Source of the DNA: Calliopsis andreniformis
Lineage: Eukaryota; Arthropoda; Insecta; Hymenoptera; Andrenidae
Length of the DNA: 64,000 bases
Assembly (NCBI RefSeq): GCF_051401765.1
Contig: NC_135071.1
Coordinates: forward strand, 15,478,961-15,542,960
Reading direction: 5' to 3'
Position 1 is the first letter of the stretch; every line of letters begins with the position of its first letter. The position numbers were made by a program, and so were the translations under genes. Below are positions 13,501 to 28,200 of the stretch, in pieces. The notes below the pieces were generated by a model. The model saw only the letters and a list, made by a program, of their open reading frames with translations. It did not search any database and was not told where the DNA came from.

Positions 13501-16236
13501 GATATTCGATGAAACGATGCAATGTGAAGCGTTCAATGAGCCAGGGAGCGGTCGAAAAAAGCGGAACCTGGAAAATTCGCGGTCGCGAGCAAAAATTCCG
13601 GTTAAATCACTGTTCCGCGACGCGGCTTTATAAATGCAATCAGGAGAATTGAAATTCACTGGACGGAGGGTTGAGGGGGTGGCGGGAGGGCTGTGAAAGG
13701 AAAGAAAGAAGATCCAGCTAACGTCGAAAGGCAACGATGCCACGGCCTCCTCTCTTCATGACGCTAGCGCTCCTCGCTCTTTGCATTCCTTTTACGTCCC
13801 ATAAATCCCCGCGAACTGGATCGGTAGTTCGTTATCGCGATCTATGTTTCAGTCGCATCCGCGACTGAATTTAACACAGCACCAAGCAAATCCTGCGCCT
13901 TACTGAATAAATACTCGCTGGTGAAGTTTCCCTATCCGTGAAAGCAACATGGATCGATGGTTTTATGCGAAATTGGATTCGGTCTATTGCTAACTTCTAC
14001 TAATAAAATACGTTTAATGAGAAAGTTAGATTGGAAGGAGTAATAGGGATGATGAAATAAAATTTACAGGGAATGAATCCTTTATACTTAATGGAATTAT
14101 GAATATTCAAAATATTTTAAATTACTAAATTTGAAAATTTATGCAACGGGAATTTTCAAAATTTGAAAATTTAAATATTTAAAAATTTAAATGCTTTAAT
14201 ATTTTGAAATTTTAAAAGCTTACCTACTTGCAAACATTGTATATTTAAAATATTTTTAATTTGAGAAAGTGTTTCTTGGTGAATCTAATCATCATCAAAT
14301 TTAATCCAAAGTTTAATCTCCTTACAGAAGTTTCCTCAAAATCTGTCTGACTCACTTTGAAGTACATCACTCCTTATAAAGTACAGAATCTCCAGAGTTC
14401 CTAAAAGACTCACACTGTACTTAGACCACGTTGCACGAACAATAAGTTAGATATGTGTATCTTCAGTGAAGAAAGTCGAGAATACGCTCGAGTTTCTTGG
14501 CTGAAGCACTCACGGGTACTTAAGGATATCTGTTCCATAGGAAATTCAAGATATTCTTAGGTAAATATTCTGTCGTTTGCGAAAACGATCGATGGGAACC
14601 AATACGAATAACTAATTATTCCTTAACTGCATCCCACGAACCATGCATCGTTCTATGTACATTCTAAATTCGTCTGTGGCGCGTATTTGAAATTGAAATC
14701 GAAGATAAAACAGTAGTATGCTGCGTAGATTCTCGGCCGAGAAATTTTGATTATAATTAAATTATTCATAGGAGAAAGCAGATAAGCTGAGCGATGAATC
14801 CCATTACTAAGATTTAATTCCCTGAGGAATTCGTAATTATCTTTTTCTCCTTTCCTTCAGCGATGATTCACGAATTATTCGAATCGAAAGAAAACAGCGA
14901 TTGTAGGGAGCTAATTATCCACAATTTAACTGTGCACCTTCGATCTAGTTTCTGTGTTCGAAAACAATTATTAATCAAGGAAGCGAAAATAGAACCGAGT
15001 ATTTATTCAGAAAAGTAACGAGAGAGGAAGGAACCGATGAAGCGTTCCATGCAAATTGCCGTGATATTTCATCGGAATTGTCCTTAACCTTTATCCTCCA
15101 CGATGAAGCTCTAATCAGAAATCGATATTAATCGGTCCAGAAGCAGGGCACTCTATTGACTTACCAAGAATCCGAACAATAAGGTTTGCTCGGGACTTTG
15201 ATTCGACATTAGCGTGTTTGAGCTGGTGATCGAAACTCAGATAGAATTTTCAATACTTTTTACTTTAAACTTTGAAGCCTGTAGTTATTGATTATTCAGT
15301 AACTTCTGGGCACCAAGTATTTAAATAAATTAAACTATAAATAATAAATTAATTCATCGAAGGTTTAATTTATATTAAATAGCTTAATTTACTGATGTTT
15401 AATAATAATACCTCGTCGATATCGGAAAGTTATGACCCACAATCACAAATGATCAGAATGTCTGATCATGCATTGAGTTATACTACTTAGGAGACGACAA
15501 TGTACAAGATATCACAAAATCTATAGTGCAGTCGAAAAGGTAGTGAATATACATGAAAAAGTACATGGAAAATATAGTGCAAATGTGTATCATGTTGCGT
15601 TTCACTATCGACTCTGAAGTTAACTTTGAATGTTGGTTGAAACGCATGCATCAAAGTAGAGTTTTAAACGCCTGATTGGGTACACTGAGAACGCTTCCAG
15701 TTTACAGTAGATAAAGTCAGCGGTCAGACTGTGAGTGTTCTATTCAGCCTGTGTGCTTCTGACGTGCCCAAAACTACACTTCCGTACACACATGCTCAGT
15801 CAAAATTCAACCACAATTTCCTCGAAAACGAAGGGTGATATTAGCCCCTTTTACCAAGTTTCTAGTGCTTCCTTGGTGGTAAAATAAAATTTCTGAATAC
15901 AAATAAAATTAAATATACAGAAAATTAAATACTTCAAAAGTGCTCTAATAAATAACACTATTTTTTCAATTTTCAAGAGGCCAGAAAACACACTCGCTTA
16001 ATCCCAAAGTCGAGTGAGAAGTCCAATTCTAAATACATGAATTTCACTGAACCTTGCACCCCTGTTTCTGAGGCACTTTATTCAATATCCTATCCCTACG
16101 TCGACGTCTGATCATATACAGGTTCCCATTACTCACGATCTGTATGCACCTGCCTGCACAGGTGTCATATCGCTCAGTGAGTAAATGTCCCCAGTGAATC
16201 AAGCTGATCGAAATCGTCGGATACACTTTGTTCCAG
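10541..16236. other. Non-coding stretch upstream of the DPP-like gene
   Basis: No gene was recognised. An A/T-rich tract at 14100-14225 consists of degenerate TTTGAAAA/ATTTAAAA units (listed separately). 15300-15430 is a low-complexity A/T segment. Some GC-richer patches (for example 13430-13860) lack a coding signal. Confidence 0.5.
14100..14225. repeat. Degenerate TTTGAAAA-type minisatellite
   Basis: Short units resembling AAATTTGAAAATTT and AAATATTTAAAAATTT are repeated with many substitutions. This is the most degraded of five similar arrays in the window (others near 22400, 33415, 43090 and 45490). Confidence 0.5.
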
Positions 16237-19200
16237 GTGAGGAGCTGTGGATTGCTGGTGTTGGACCTCGGCCCCAGGAGTGGCCCGGGGGTTACCCTGG
16301 GGACCTCGGGGAGCTGCTCCCGCAAGGACGAAGCTGTTAAGAACGACGAAGGACACGGGAGGCGGAGGAGGAGGCCGCTATGAACGCCAGCGTCAACATC
16401 GAGAGGAACTCCTGGCGGCTGCCTCCCGACGAGACCGTCCAGGTCGCCGATCCCCGTTCAAAGTCAGCCCAGGTAAAAGAGGTAAATCGCTCCAGCGGCC
16501 CGTCCTGCGATCCCCCTATTCTCGAACGAGATCGCCGAGTCACGGCGAGCTTTGTCAGGTTTCGAACGCATGAGTCTGTTGTGACCCTTGACCTTAGACC
16601 ATGTACACGTAAAGACACGGCCTGTGTATAGTGCGTGTAGGAACTTCAGGAATCAAGTGAGGCAAAGATAACGTGGAAAGTGTGATGTCATATGTGGGTA
16701 AAAAATAATAATTATAAAAATAATAATAGTAAATTAGTAAAAATGGTGTAAACGTGATATGTTGAAGGTTGCAAAGAAATACACAGTATATAGACAAGAA
16801 ATTAGCTTATGATAAAAATAAAATACGCAGCAGACTGACTAGAAGAATTTTATTTTATAATCTAAAACTAGAAATGAATATCATCCTACCCACTTAACAT
16901 CTTGCCCACATGTGACGACACGTAGATGTTTTATCTTTGCTTCAGGGAATTTATCTGACGGTGTGTCTATAGGTGTATATGGTTTAAGCTCTTGACCCTA
17001 AACCCTCACTTGTCGTAGTCTGACTCTCTGTTTGGTATGAAGGATGCACTCTATGTAATTTCCTTATACATACATGTGTGTATCTGTCTACGCGAATGCA
17101 ATACTGATAGTGACACCGTGAGCATAGATATTAAATGGTAGCAACATCACTAACACGAGAACGGGTTTTGTGTCTGAATGGCATGTTGATGGAAAGATGT
17201 TGCATCTCGAGTAAAATTTGTATTTAGGATCTAGGCGACTGGGTTAGAGTTAAGTAGCAGTGTACTGCTAAATTGAATGATTGTACTGAACACGATCACA
17301 AATTTACAAGTGCTACACAGTTACAGCCTCGGGATTAACACCTCTGTTCTTACAAGGTAGTGAATGTTAATGAAAAATATGAATCTGAGAGGCTGGAGAA
17401 TCGCGGGGTTAAGAAACTGCAGAGTTTCGAGCCAGCAGAATCTCGCAGTCGAGATGACCTCAAGATTATGCCCCAGAATTCATTCAACCAATTTCCATTT
17501 TAATCTCTTGACAAAAGGCAGACTAAACGCAGAGCGCAAGCTTTGCCTTTGCTGGACTTTCATTACCTACCCTTCGCCTTGAAGCTGTACTTCCGGTTTA
17601 CGAGCGATTCTCCCTGAAAGGAGGGCAGTTATAGTCCATCTTCGATAGCACAGTGGAATGTTTAAACAGTCCTTTCAAACTAGACGAAAGAATTAATATA
17701 AATGAGAGTAAATGAACGACTTTGCCAAATTCTTTCTGCTACTCAATTTTCTTGGGAGTCGATAACCTAATATTGAGCCCACTAATTAAACCTGCGAAAT
17801 TTTCAGCTTAAAAGAAATCTGGTCACGATTCTTCCCAGCATAATCGTGCAATTATCATAAACTCGTGAAGTTCTCGAGAACAAAGGAAAAGGGAGTCCAT
17901 TAATCTGGCAACATTTTACCCTAATCCAATGGCAAGAATACTCTGACGTCTTGTAGAAATACGTAGCCAGGATCACTCTCGCTCCCATCGAGGTAATAAA
18001 TTTCAAGTCGAGTCGTTAGCTTGAAGCCGTCAATTAATTAGACTTGCAAATGGGCGTGCAGAGACGTTTCACGGAAAACTCGATAAAAAGTTTCGGGGGA
18101 TTTTGAGAACTGTCGAGGATCTTAGGCAGACACAAAGGCACGCTAATTACAGGAACGGGGAAGCGAGTAAATCAGGGGAGGGAGGATGGTCGAGAGGGAG
18201 GACCTAGATTCATTATGCAGCGCGAGCTCCTTACCTCGTTCCTCTTTGTTTCCTCAGCACTCGTAGAGCCGCCCCGCCGTGCGAGAATTGACTGTCGAGA
18301 CGTCGCGAACGACCGATACATCGCGACGACTAAACGAGCGTGTTACGAGCGAGGACGTCTCGAACGCATCTTCGAGAAAGTTAATTATGCAAAGGCGTCG
18401 CGAGGGGAGTCCCTGCCGCGCCATCTCGAGATGGAAAACGGACGCTTAAAGAGCAGGTTGCCAGAGCTGCTGATAACTGGAAACTGATTTTCATGGTTCG
18501 TGAATGAACTATGAAGTGTGTTGACGTCTTCTTGGAAATTATTGAAAGGATATACAGATCTCAGGGAACGCTGTATAAAGTTAGTTAGGAACGCGCGAAG
18601 TCTCTCGCGTTTGAGTTATTTCCGAAACTTCGTTTTCTATGTAGAAACTACAATTTATTCTCCTGGAATATCTTGCACAGTTATTAAGAAGTGAGTAATA
18701 TTGACGAGTTTACGAATGAACAACATAATAGAAATTATTAATATTAATAAATTTATTAATACAGTTTGGAACTGTTCACTGCACAATAAATGAGACTGAA
18801 AATTTTCCCTCGTGGTAACAAAATGTTTTCTAATATATTATTGTAAATTTTCAATATAAAATAACAAATGTTAGATACATAATCTATAAGTAGCTAAATA
18901 AAATTTAAGCTTCCTTAAAAAGACACTAAATTGACTTACACACCATCTGCAATCATAGACTCCGACACTCAGAATGAAGCACAGTGTTTGATTCCTAGAG
19001 TCTGACTCTAGCGTCCTTATACTACTAGCCCAATTCCCCTTCGCGTGTACCGTGCACTCGAGCCACGGCCAAGCAAGTGCCAATCAGCACTCGTCAATCG
19101 ATCAACCGTGCTTCTAAGCACTATTGCACAGCGGTTCGATTAAAAGGCGCTGGTTGTCAGCCACTCGTCTTTAAGGTAAGCGTCGAAGGGGTGGATAAAA

Positions 19201-22200
19201 GAGCATTCGCGCATTGTGACGAGGCCTGCGCCATCGAATACCTAACATAGTTATACGATGATAACAGTTAAGGAGAGATTAACGGTTCATGCGCCAAGTA
19301 TTCGCGCATTTATTTTGCGGCATAGCTTCAGTCCCGCTTTTCAGAACACCGCGAGGATGAGAATGTCATCGGGGCGAGCACATCAAAGAGACATTCCTGG
19401 CTCGTCCTCAAAAGAGGAACTTTGGAAATAGTTCCAGCTATAGAACGTCGCAGCTTCAAAGAAGGATAGGGTAAAGATACCGAATAAGGCCCTTCCTAAT
19501 AGCCACTTGTAATATCTCGTAATTTAACCACTAACTTACTCAGTACTCATGATTTAAGATGATTTGAATTAGAAAGCATAACATGGATAAGTAAACGCAG
19601 ATAAAAGAAAGGTATAATTACTAAGAAAAATACCACTAACATTTCTACTTTGAACAAATATCAGTCCGTTGTTATTTCATATTTTTCTTAAAATTCTTTT
19701 GTAAAGCATTTTGGAGCCCATGATTATATTTTTTCTTCATTTTCGCTCGTAGAATATACTGGCACTGTTTGGCCGAAAAAATCTGAGACACCCTGTATAT
19801 CACTCACGTCGGCTATTATTTATAACCGAACTCTCCTAGATATCGCGTACGCGTGGCAGTTCCCATAGACCAGCCACGGAAACGCCACGACTGGAAATTC
19901 GATCGATAAATCTGAAGCCCCCGCGCCGTGTAGGGTCTATATTTATACCGACTGTCGGAATACGACTGCTGTTGTTTGGATAATATTTACATACTCGAGC
20001 AACAATGTCGTGGAGGAAGCCCGAATTTTCAGACGCATGCAGATTTATTCATGAAAGCTCGCGTCACAACCGAGGCTGCGACGTAACCGCAGTTTGTCCC
20101 TTCTCGCGAACCCTGCCCATAAGCGGAATACCTCGACAGCCAAATAATTTTCATCGGATTCCTGCAGCCAAATTGTTTTGTATATCACGGAGACAAGCGA
20201 CCCTGGCTGCAGAGAAGTGCAAAGACCTAGGGAAAATTCATTCAATTCTGGCTGGGGAACGACGATGAAAAATGTAGAACGTTAATTTTAAATAACTGAG
20301 AATACTGAAAGAAATTTACACAAGATCCTACTAAAATAATTATAAGAAAGAGAAATTCATACGAGAAAAGGTGTTCTGATGAGAAATTACATCTTCAAAG
20401 AACCCCATCTAAAAGCAGTAATTGTTGATCTATTAAAGAGAAACTGCGTCCAGAGAAGTCGGCGATCCAGCAGCCAGCTCAAGAAATAAAAAAAAAAATC
20501 GAGTATTTAGCGCAACAGAAACATAGAACTCTGTTAATTTAATATTTCCAAGGGGCTGCAGTCCCTGCACAACCCCCTCAGTTTCCTCCAGGCGCGCAAT
20601 TTAGCCGTGCACCGAGTCGAACAGAAGAATCGACAGGAAAATCCCTTTCCACGGATGTCGAAGCGTGGAAGCACGCCCTGCTGCCCTAATTGGTTGTGGC
20701 TGACAACTCGCCAGCATTTCAGTCCCTTCATGAGGCCGGAAACGCGGCGACAACGACGCCTTTAACGACCGCCCCGCTGCTGTTATCGCGATCGCGTTCC
20801 ATTAACGATGCAATCTCGCAAAATCCTGTTCGCGAATCGTTTGCTATAGCCAGTGTCGATCGGAATAGTTCCTCCCTGTCGTCCCTCCCCACGCTTATCT
20901 GGCAGTAATGAGAATTCTTGGACATTTAGGTGAACCCTGAAGTAGGTATACAGCTCCTCTAAAGGTCAGAGAAATAAGAAAATAAAAATAAAGTAAAATA
21001 AAATGTGACAGAATCATAGATATTACAGTGACTGGAACGATTTTAGATTCGTTTCCACTGGCAAACACTGGTGATGCTAACTAGCATCTGGTTAGCAAAC
21101 AAGGTCCTGCATGGCAACACGTCGTTGCTCTGAGCGTTGCAAGGGAAACTTTCTCTTTTACCTCGTAACATTCAGGAAAAACCAACACATTTTGTTTCAC
21201 GAGGACCCTTTGTGAAAAAGTTCTAGAGACCTCAGAAAAGTCCTGGTTCGCAGGCAACGCAATAGTTTGGCTCGTACACGTATACGAAGTATTTATTTAT
21301 AAGTGTTGGGTTGCAATAAATTCTATTTTTGTCACACACACAATTGTATATTAATTACGTACTCCCGTGCCTATCCTAAAATATTAATATATTTTTTATA
21401 ATATCCTGAAGCTATTATAGCTATGAAAGTGGGAAAGTTTAAAAACCCTTTTTGGATGCAATAAATCAGCAAGAGTAGTACAGATATTTGCTGACAGCAG
21501 TACACAGATTCCCACTAACACCTATGACAGTGAATCGACCCAACGTCTATACGGTTGTTGAGCAAACTGCAAGGCAGGTTCTCGCATGCCTGCAAATAGT
21601 TGCACCGTTTGCGTGTTTGCGAACAATTAAGACCTCCCTTGTTAGCCTGTCCGAGCCGTGAGAATGCAAAGACGCGGATTCAGCAGAAGATGTTTCGCGT
21701 AACGCTATTAAACATGTACGATAGCTGTGAAATTCGATTCTGCGGGCCTCCGTGCTTAAGCAGGTAATCAAGAAGAAAGTAGCCAGCCGTGTGAGAAAGC
21801 TTTCCAGGCCAGAAATTCCGACGGCCTCTCATAAGCCACAAGCTGGGTCAGGTTTATCTGAGGCATCATCGCTAAACCTCGATGAGAAAATGAAGGGAGG
21901 ACGAGGGAATCCACAGGAAAAGAGTCCACGCTGGGAAACTGCCACTCCACACGCGAGCACGGAATAACCTGATCATCGTGCCACAACTGCGAAGGGTGAG
22001 AACCAACTGGAGACCCAGGGAGGAAGTTCGGGTTCGTGTGTGTCCGTGTGGTCCCTTTGAGAGGGACCAGGAGCCCGTTACATGCTGGGGAAACTACCAT
22101 TGCAGAAGCAACAACGGCTTTAGCCGACCATTTCATTGTCCACGTTATGTGTGGATACTGCTGATGAAGTGTCCCCGTGGACGCGTGGAATTTACCTTGG

Positions 22201-25200
22201 AAGACCGTGGAATAATCGAAATTTGGGTAACTGACCTCTATGAAGCTAAAGTGAGATTTAATGCGGCAAAAGTTGAGGAGCGAGTGTCTATTTGTGAACT
22301 GAGACTCGTTTCTACAATAGAAATTGAAACAATTAAGGGGACTTCGAATTCTAGGTGGCTTGAAACACTACCTATTTAAAATTGTTAAACATTTTGAACT
22401 TTTAAATTTGAAAGATTTGAAGATTTGAAAATTTAAACAGTCGAAAATACAAAAATTTGAAAATTTGAAAGTTCGAAAATCTGAGAATTTGAAAATTTGA
22501 AAATTTGAAAATTTGAAAATTTGAAACTTTGAAAATTCGAGAAAATGAAAATACCGAAAATCTAAATGTCATTTCAGACATTTCAGCAGTGCTGCCCTCT
22601 GTTTGGTCAATACTTCCTTTCCAAGAATCTTCCTCGCTCCTCAAGCAGATATTTTCAATACATTAGTCTCTTAAGTAGAAACTTATACTAGAATCCCGCA
22701 AGTAATCCGCATAAAACTAGAAGGGCTTCAAAGTTTAAATTATTCGATACTGCTAGAACAATCCATCGTGTCCCCAATGAAACTTCCATGAATCAATTTC
22801 CTCGTCATTGATCGAATCCCATGTTACACTTGCAAAAAGCCACTGGGCAGAGGAGAACAAATTTTTCGCGCTGCAATTCAATGTTGGAATCCACGGGCGA
22901 AACTTCTCTCCTCGATTATCGACCCTTTTCAACGAGTGCTCTCCTGACCGAGGCAGCGAATCGGCATGTGTTACTTGCCTTTGAACTTGTTGGAAAGGGA
23001 CAAAAAAAAGTGGATCGAGAAGGAGAGTCTCCTTCGGTGGCGAGAAGGCATGTCAGTTCGACATTGTCTTTCGGGGTGGACGGTGCTGGTCCAAACTGGA
23101 GGAGTCAGCTTATTCGGGAAATGAGGCCTTGCAAGCGGCTTCACGGGCCACTGGTGAGCCGATCGATCTATTTTTGATTTATTCCTCGAGGCGATATTCG
23201 AATAGCGATGCATCAGCTCGAGCAGAAAGATCTGAAAGGTAGATTTCAAATTAATACAATAATAGCAATGCTCGCTTCGACTTCTCTAGCTCGCCGAAAC
23301 GCTTCCATTATTTAAAAGCCAGCTATCCATCATCACTGATAAAAAAGATGGATACTTAAAATAGCGACCTCGCTCGCGAAAAAAGGAAGACGCCTGTTAT
23401 TTTCCCTACGAAAAAAGAATTTATTTACTTGGCAAAGGTGTGACGTAACGTAGCATGCAAGATCGATATTATTTATAAAACGCTGCAGTGTCCTATAGCG
23501 AAGCCCCGTCGAATTGCTGTTAATTGGAATCAAATTTATTCCCTTGTCACTGCGATTCATCAGCGAGCTCAAAGGGAGGGCGGCGCTCTAAGCGGTTTTT
23601 AATGTACGAGGTAACGCGCGTGTGTATATAATTTATAACACGTTCAGAGAGGCTCGAGCGAGGGACAAAGAGAACACTGAGGTGTGGAGGGCAATGAGCC
23701 AGAAAGTCTGGCAGAAAGATTCCTCTCAGTCGAGTCTCGTTCCTCGGTGACGAAGGATTATGCTCGTTCGATACCTGCTAAAATATCGCGAGACTAACGG
23801 CGATCGGTGTCGAGATCAGTGTCCAAACGCGTGAAAATGAAGCGTTCCGTACGTGAAGTGTCCCACGACAGAGAAACGCTGTGCTGATCGTGCTATTTCT
23901 AGAGGCGTTCGCTGACGAGGAACAGCGATGGCTAATACTCCGATCAATTTGTCAGAAGATAAGCAAGCTATTTCGTACAAAATTAGCTTCCTCGGTCCCG
24001 TGCACTCGACATTCCCGAACACATTTGTCTGTGCTTCGCGCGATTAATTAAAGTAGCTATTAAAAGTTCCTGGGCGGGAGCCTCGCTTTACCCCATCCTC
24101 GCCATTTTTGTTTCAACTTTCACCACTCTGTCTACCGCGATGGATTACACTTTTCCTCCCAGAAATTTCGCTCCCCTCAATAAAACTTCCCGAAGATGGA
24201 TTCGACGAGAGCCAACAGTTCTCTGCGACGTTCGATCGACGCGAATAGTCCACGGTTGAGTTTGCACACCTGCAGAATCGTGGAACCTTGGAGCGCGGAC
24301 CTTCGACCGAGTCTTGCCTCGCTCTATTGCTCAATTTTCTCAGTCGTGAGAACATTTGGCAATAACCGTACCCTTCTCCTATTCATACCACCCACGTCTG
24401 CTCGATATTGCGGCGGTTCAAACGACACTCGCAGTAACAAGACACGATGCAATCCGAGTGCTTCAATGCAACCCTCCTCGAATATCAACTATTTTTTAAC
24501 ATCCAATGATCTGAAATTCTACGTGACGTGAATGGTTTAAACATCGTTGAGAAGAGTGAGTTAAATTTGTGATGAGAGGATTCGATTAGGTTTAGACTAG
24601 TTTACGAACGCTTGGATGTTGAGACTTAATAGAGTCTTTGAGAGACTAAAAAGACTATGTGCACAGAGTTTAGTTTATCAATTTGAATTTGTGATGAGAA
24701 AGTTAATCCAGCTTCTAAGTAATTTATGAATGCTTGGTGTCAAGAGTTGAAAGAGTCTTCGAGAGTAAAAACACTACATGATCAGAGTTTACTTTATTAA
24801 TAATTCTGAAACAGCCATTGGTGTCTTCTCAAGTGTTCCTCTCGTAACAGCAATCGTTCTTCAAAGTTTCTTTGACGTCAGTACTGGCAAGTACTGCTGA
24901 ATCAATCTTAGGAAGTTTATCTAATGTTACAAATATTAACTCTTTGCCAAAAATGTGATCACAGGAAACAGAAAAGTTCTTCATACTTCTACTGAGTTTT
25001 AGTATCAATGAAAGTGAAGAATAATAAATCTCGTTTGCTTGAACTAAATCTAAGACAGAATGACATTATACTTATTTTTGTCTCTTGTGGTATTAAGATC
25101 TATTCGAATATCTCTCAAGTTCGACCTAAACAGACTTGAAAGCAATAAATATTCAAGAGCCACACTTTGAATATTCGAACAATAAACAAGTTTAACCCAT

Positions 25201-28200
25201 AACGAAAGTTCAGAGATTTTGTGTAGTACTATAATTCCAGGATGTCCTGGAATCCGATAAATCTTACTGGATTCCCTGGCTGATACCACGATCCGATGTT
25301 CTCACTCTTGCAAACGTTTCGCGAGCCAATAAACGTTACGTTATCTCGTGAAAATTTTCCGCTTCTCTTCCACTTAGCCAGCAACGAAATCCCGCTGAAA
25401 GAAACATTGCCACGGCTTGGCTGCAGCTTATCAGCTCCCTGTTGCCACCCCCTCAGAGCTGCCTCTACTTGTCTGTATAACGACGGACACGTTTCACTGC
25501 GACGAGCAATTGTCCCGTGAGCCAGGATCGAATCGTCTATACTATCTCCTTCGCTTTAGAACTATAAAAATCGTTTCAACAGAAGAACTACAGTTTTGTA
25601 CAAAAATTCATCAAATTCCTTACAATCAGAAAAAGAGAATAATAAAAGATTTATCAGTTCAATAAGAATACATGTTCATAACTTGTGGTGCTCGAGAAAA
25701 CTGATTGATCAAATTCAGATCTTCTGCCACTGTATTTCATTTTATTATAATAATAATACTGCTTCACTAATGGACATAAATCCTTTGGTACAGAGACTAG
25801 TCAAACATGATAATTAGATTTCAATGCAAATGTAGGCACTTGTCAGCGGCCAACGACCGAAGAATAGCTGTTGGCCAGGTTGTCAGTAGGCAAATATTGG
25901 AAACGCTCGAAGGAGGTGCCATCGGAAAGTTCGAGGCTCTCGAGACACTTGCAAATATATGTTAGTTCCATTGGGGCCGCGGCAGCGTTGTAAACATGCA
26001 AATGCTGCAGTTACGTCGGGCGACGAGTGCAGCCTGGCTGCTTTATTGTGTGAATAACAGTCGCACCCCGTGCGTTCGCTTTCGTCCTTTTTCGGCCCTC
26101 TACATTAGCGCTTTACATTATTTACGAGGCTCGGTGAGATACAATGGACGTAAATAATGTACGCGCCCGCGGCAGCGAGCTCTCAAAGTCCGCGAAATTC
26201 GCGAAATTCGTCGCTCGGTTTCCCCTTTCGTGCAGATCGACCGAACAGTTGTTTGGTACCTGGAAAACTGCACAGAGGCACGGGAATCGAGTTGACGAGC
26301 TCCAGAAAACTTGCTTTCCTTTTATCTGGAGCAGAGCGAGCACGATCGCGCTTTCTGTACGTGGAATAGTGGCGTGCCTGTTAGACCATAATCGAATAAA
26401 AAGAAAATGGTTATTTCAGCGACAGACACTATTCCATTTTCGAAATACAAGTTAATGTCGCGTGAACTACTTGCGATTGTTATCAATAACAAAGCAACAG
26501 TGTTCTTTGAAGACAAATCAAAATAAAATTGTCTTGAAAAATCAACTCTAATTGCTTCTTCCGGTTACAAAATTGGAACAGTCAATAACGAAGTGTCTAG
26601 CAGTTGTAGAATAGTGAACGTCATAATGCAGGCGAAAGGGAGAGAGAATATTATAAATTGATGGATGAGATAAATGAGCTGTCCGCTGATGCAGCTTTTA
26701 ATTACATCCACTTTAGTACTTCTTCATTTTTTAAAAATGTCCTAGATGAACAAGTAGAGGAAGTGTGCATAATGAAGAATCTTTTATGAAATTTCAATTT
26801 GAAATCTGTAATTGCTACTTGAAGATAACTACTGCCAGGACTAATTACAGCGGAATTATCCCGCATTTCATTATCGGAGACTGATAACGACGGAACGTGG
26901 AAAAATATAACCACCATCCCCACGGTCGATTAATTCCACAACCGATACATCGACTGAAACGCTTCGACACAGCTCGCTTTCCGTGTCCTCTCTTTTCGTC
27001 ACTGTACTCGCAAAGCGACACAATAGGGTAATCCCGACGCAACGGTGCCAGATATTCCATTTTCCGACTTCCAACTTCCATCCCCGAGTCACCCTCCTAG
27101 GAAGGTCCGCGTTGTAACGTGGAATATAAACTAGAATCGAGAAGAGGGTGGTTGCTGTAGAAAATCCTTTGGAAGATTGCGCCCTCTATCGAGAATCGAT
27201 GGGGGACAAAGACGAAAATGTGAAATTTAAATTTCAAGGAATTAATATTTCACGATAATGGGTATGAAATATTGACCAATAACTCTGAAGCACCTTGTAC
27301 GGAATATACGATCTCTGAGGACATCCGAGATTCATAAATTACAAAAAAAATCAATGGAAAGGTACAGAGTGGGCAAATAAAATTTTACAGCCTGTTTTTT
27401 CTGAATCCTCTAGAGATATCGCGCTCCACAATTTAATTTAATATTATTCAATCTAGTTTGATTTGATTTCCGAAGTTAAAGGAATTTATAGCCTTTCATT
27501 TTTTAAAATACCCTACTATCTCTGTCAAGAAAATTTGTTACACTCTAGATGACATCTAATCCTTCATATTAAATGCAGCATAAAAGGTGTAGATAACATT
27601 ACGATTTAAGTCACAAGAATTTCACCCATGAAACTATCAGTAGATTTTTCGCACTCAATATATATTTATTGAGACTGCTCCAGTTAGGAGCACCAAAACT
27701 TGTTGAAAACAGCCGCGTCGCGTGGTAACCTTATCGGATATTTTCTTCTCGCGACCGCGCCACCCTGCTACAGGGAATATTATATTTCGCCCCTTATAAC
27801 GCCCCATCCCCCGAATGCATCCAACTTCTGTATCATGCTAATACTATCTTAGCGGCATTGTAACACCACTATTTTGCTATTCCACGAAGTGCTCGCGAAG
27901 CTTGTTTCAAGAGTGTCTAATGGGAATTTCTGAGCACGTCCTACGACCCGTGTTCTTCCAGAACTTCTTTGACCACCGGCGCATTTTTCAGTTCGACTTT
28001 GTGACCACGAGATGTGGAGAATCCTTTGTTTCTCGAGGCAGAGTGGTTATGGGCTACGAAACAGTGCCATGGCGGCTGAAAAATCTTGTTTTCGGGAATT
28101 TGAATATCTCGCGGTCCCCTCTTTCTCGTATCATCGTGTCTGCGTTGTTTTACGATCTCAAAGGTGATCTTAACGCGAAATAGACACTCGTAAAGCTGCT

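Noticed and set aside
16247..16573. 108-codon plus-strand frame rich in Gly, Arg and Pro
   Set aside because: It overlaps the DPP10-like 5' UTR and first exon in another frame. The MNASVNIERN frame is the one that splices in phase to the membrane exon.
19786..19800. ACACCCTGTATA motif as a complete transposon
   Set aside because: Only one terminus-like sequence is visible, with no partner in inverse orientation nearby, so it is noted only as a relic.
22402..22644. Minus-strand frame with a repeated FKFSNFQI-type peptide
   Set aside because: It is the translation of the TTTGAAAA minisatellite, not a protein repeat under selection.
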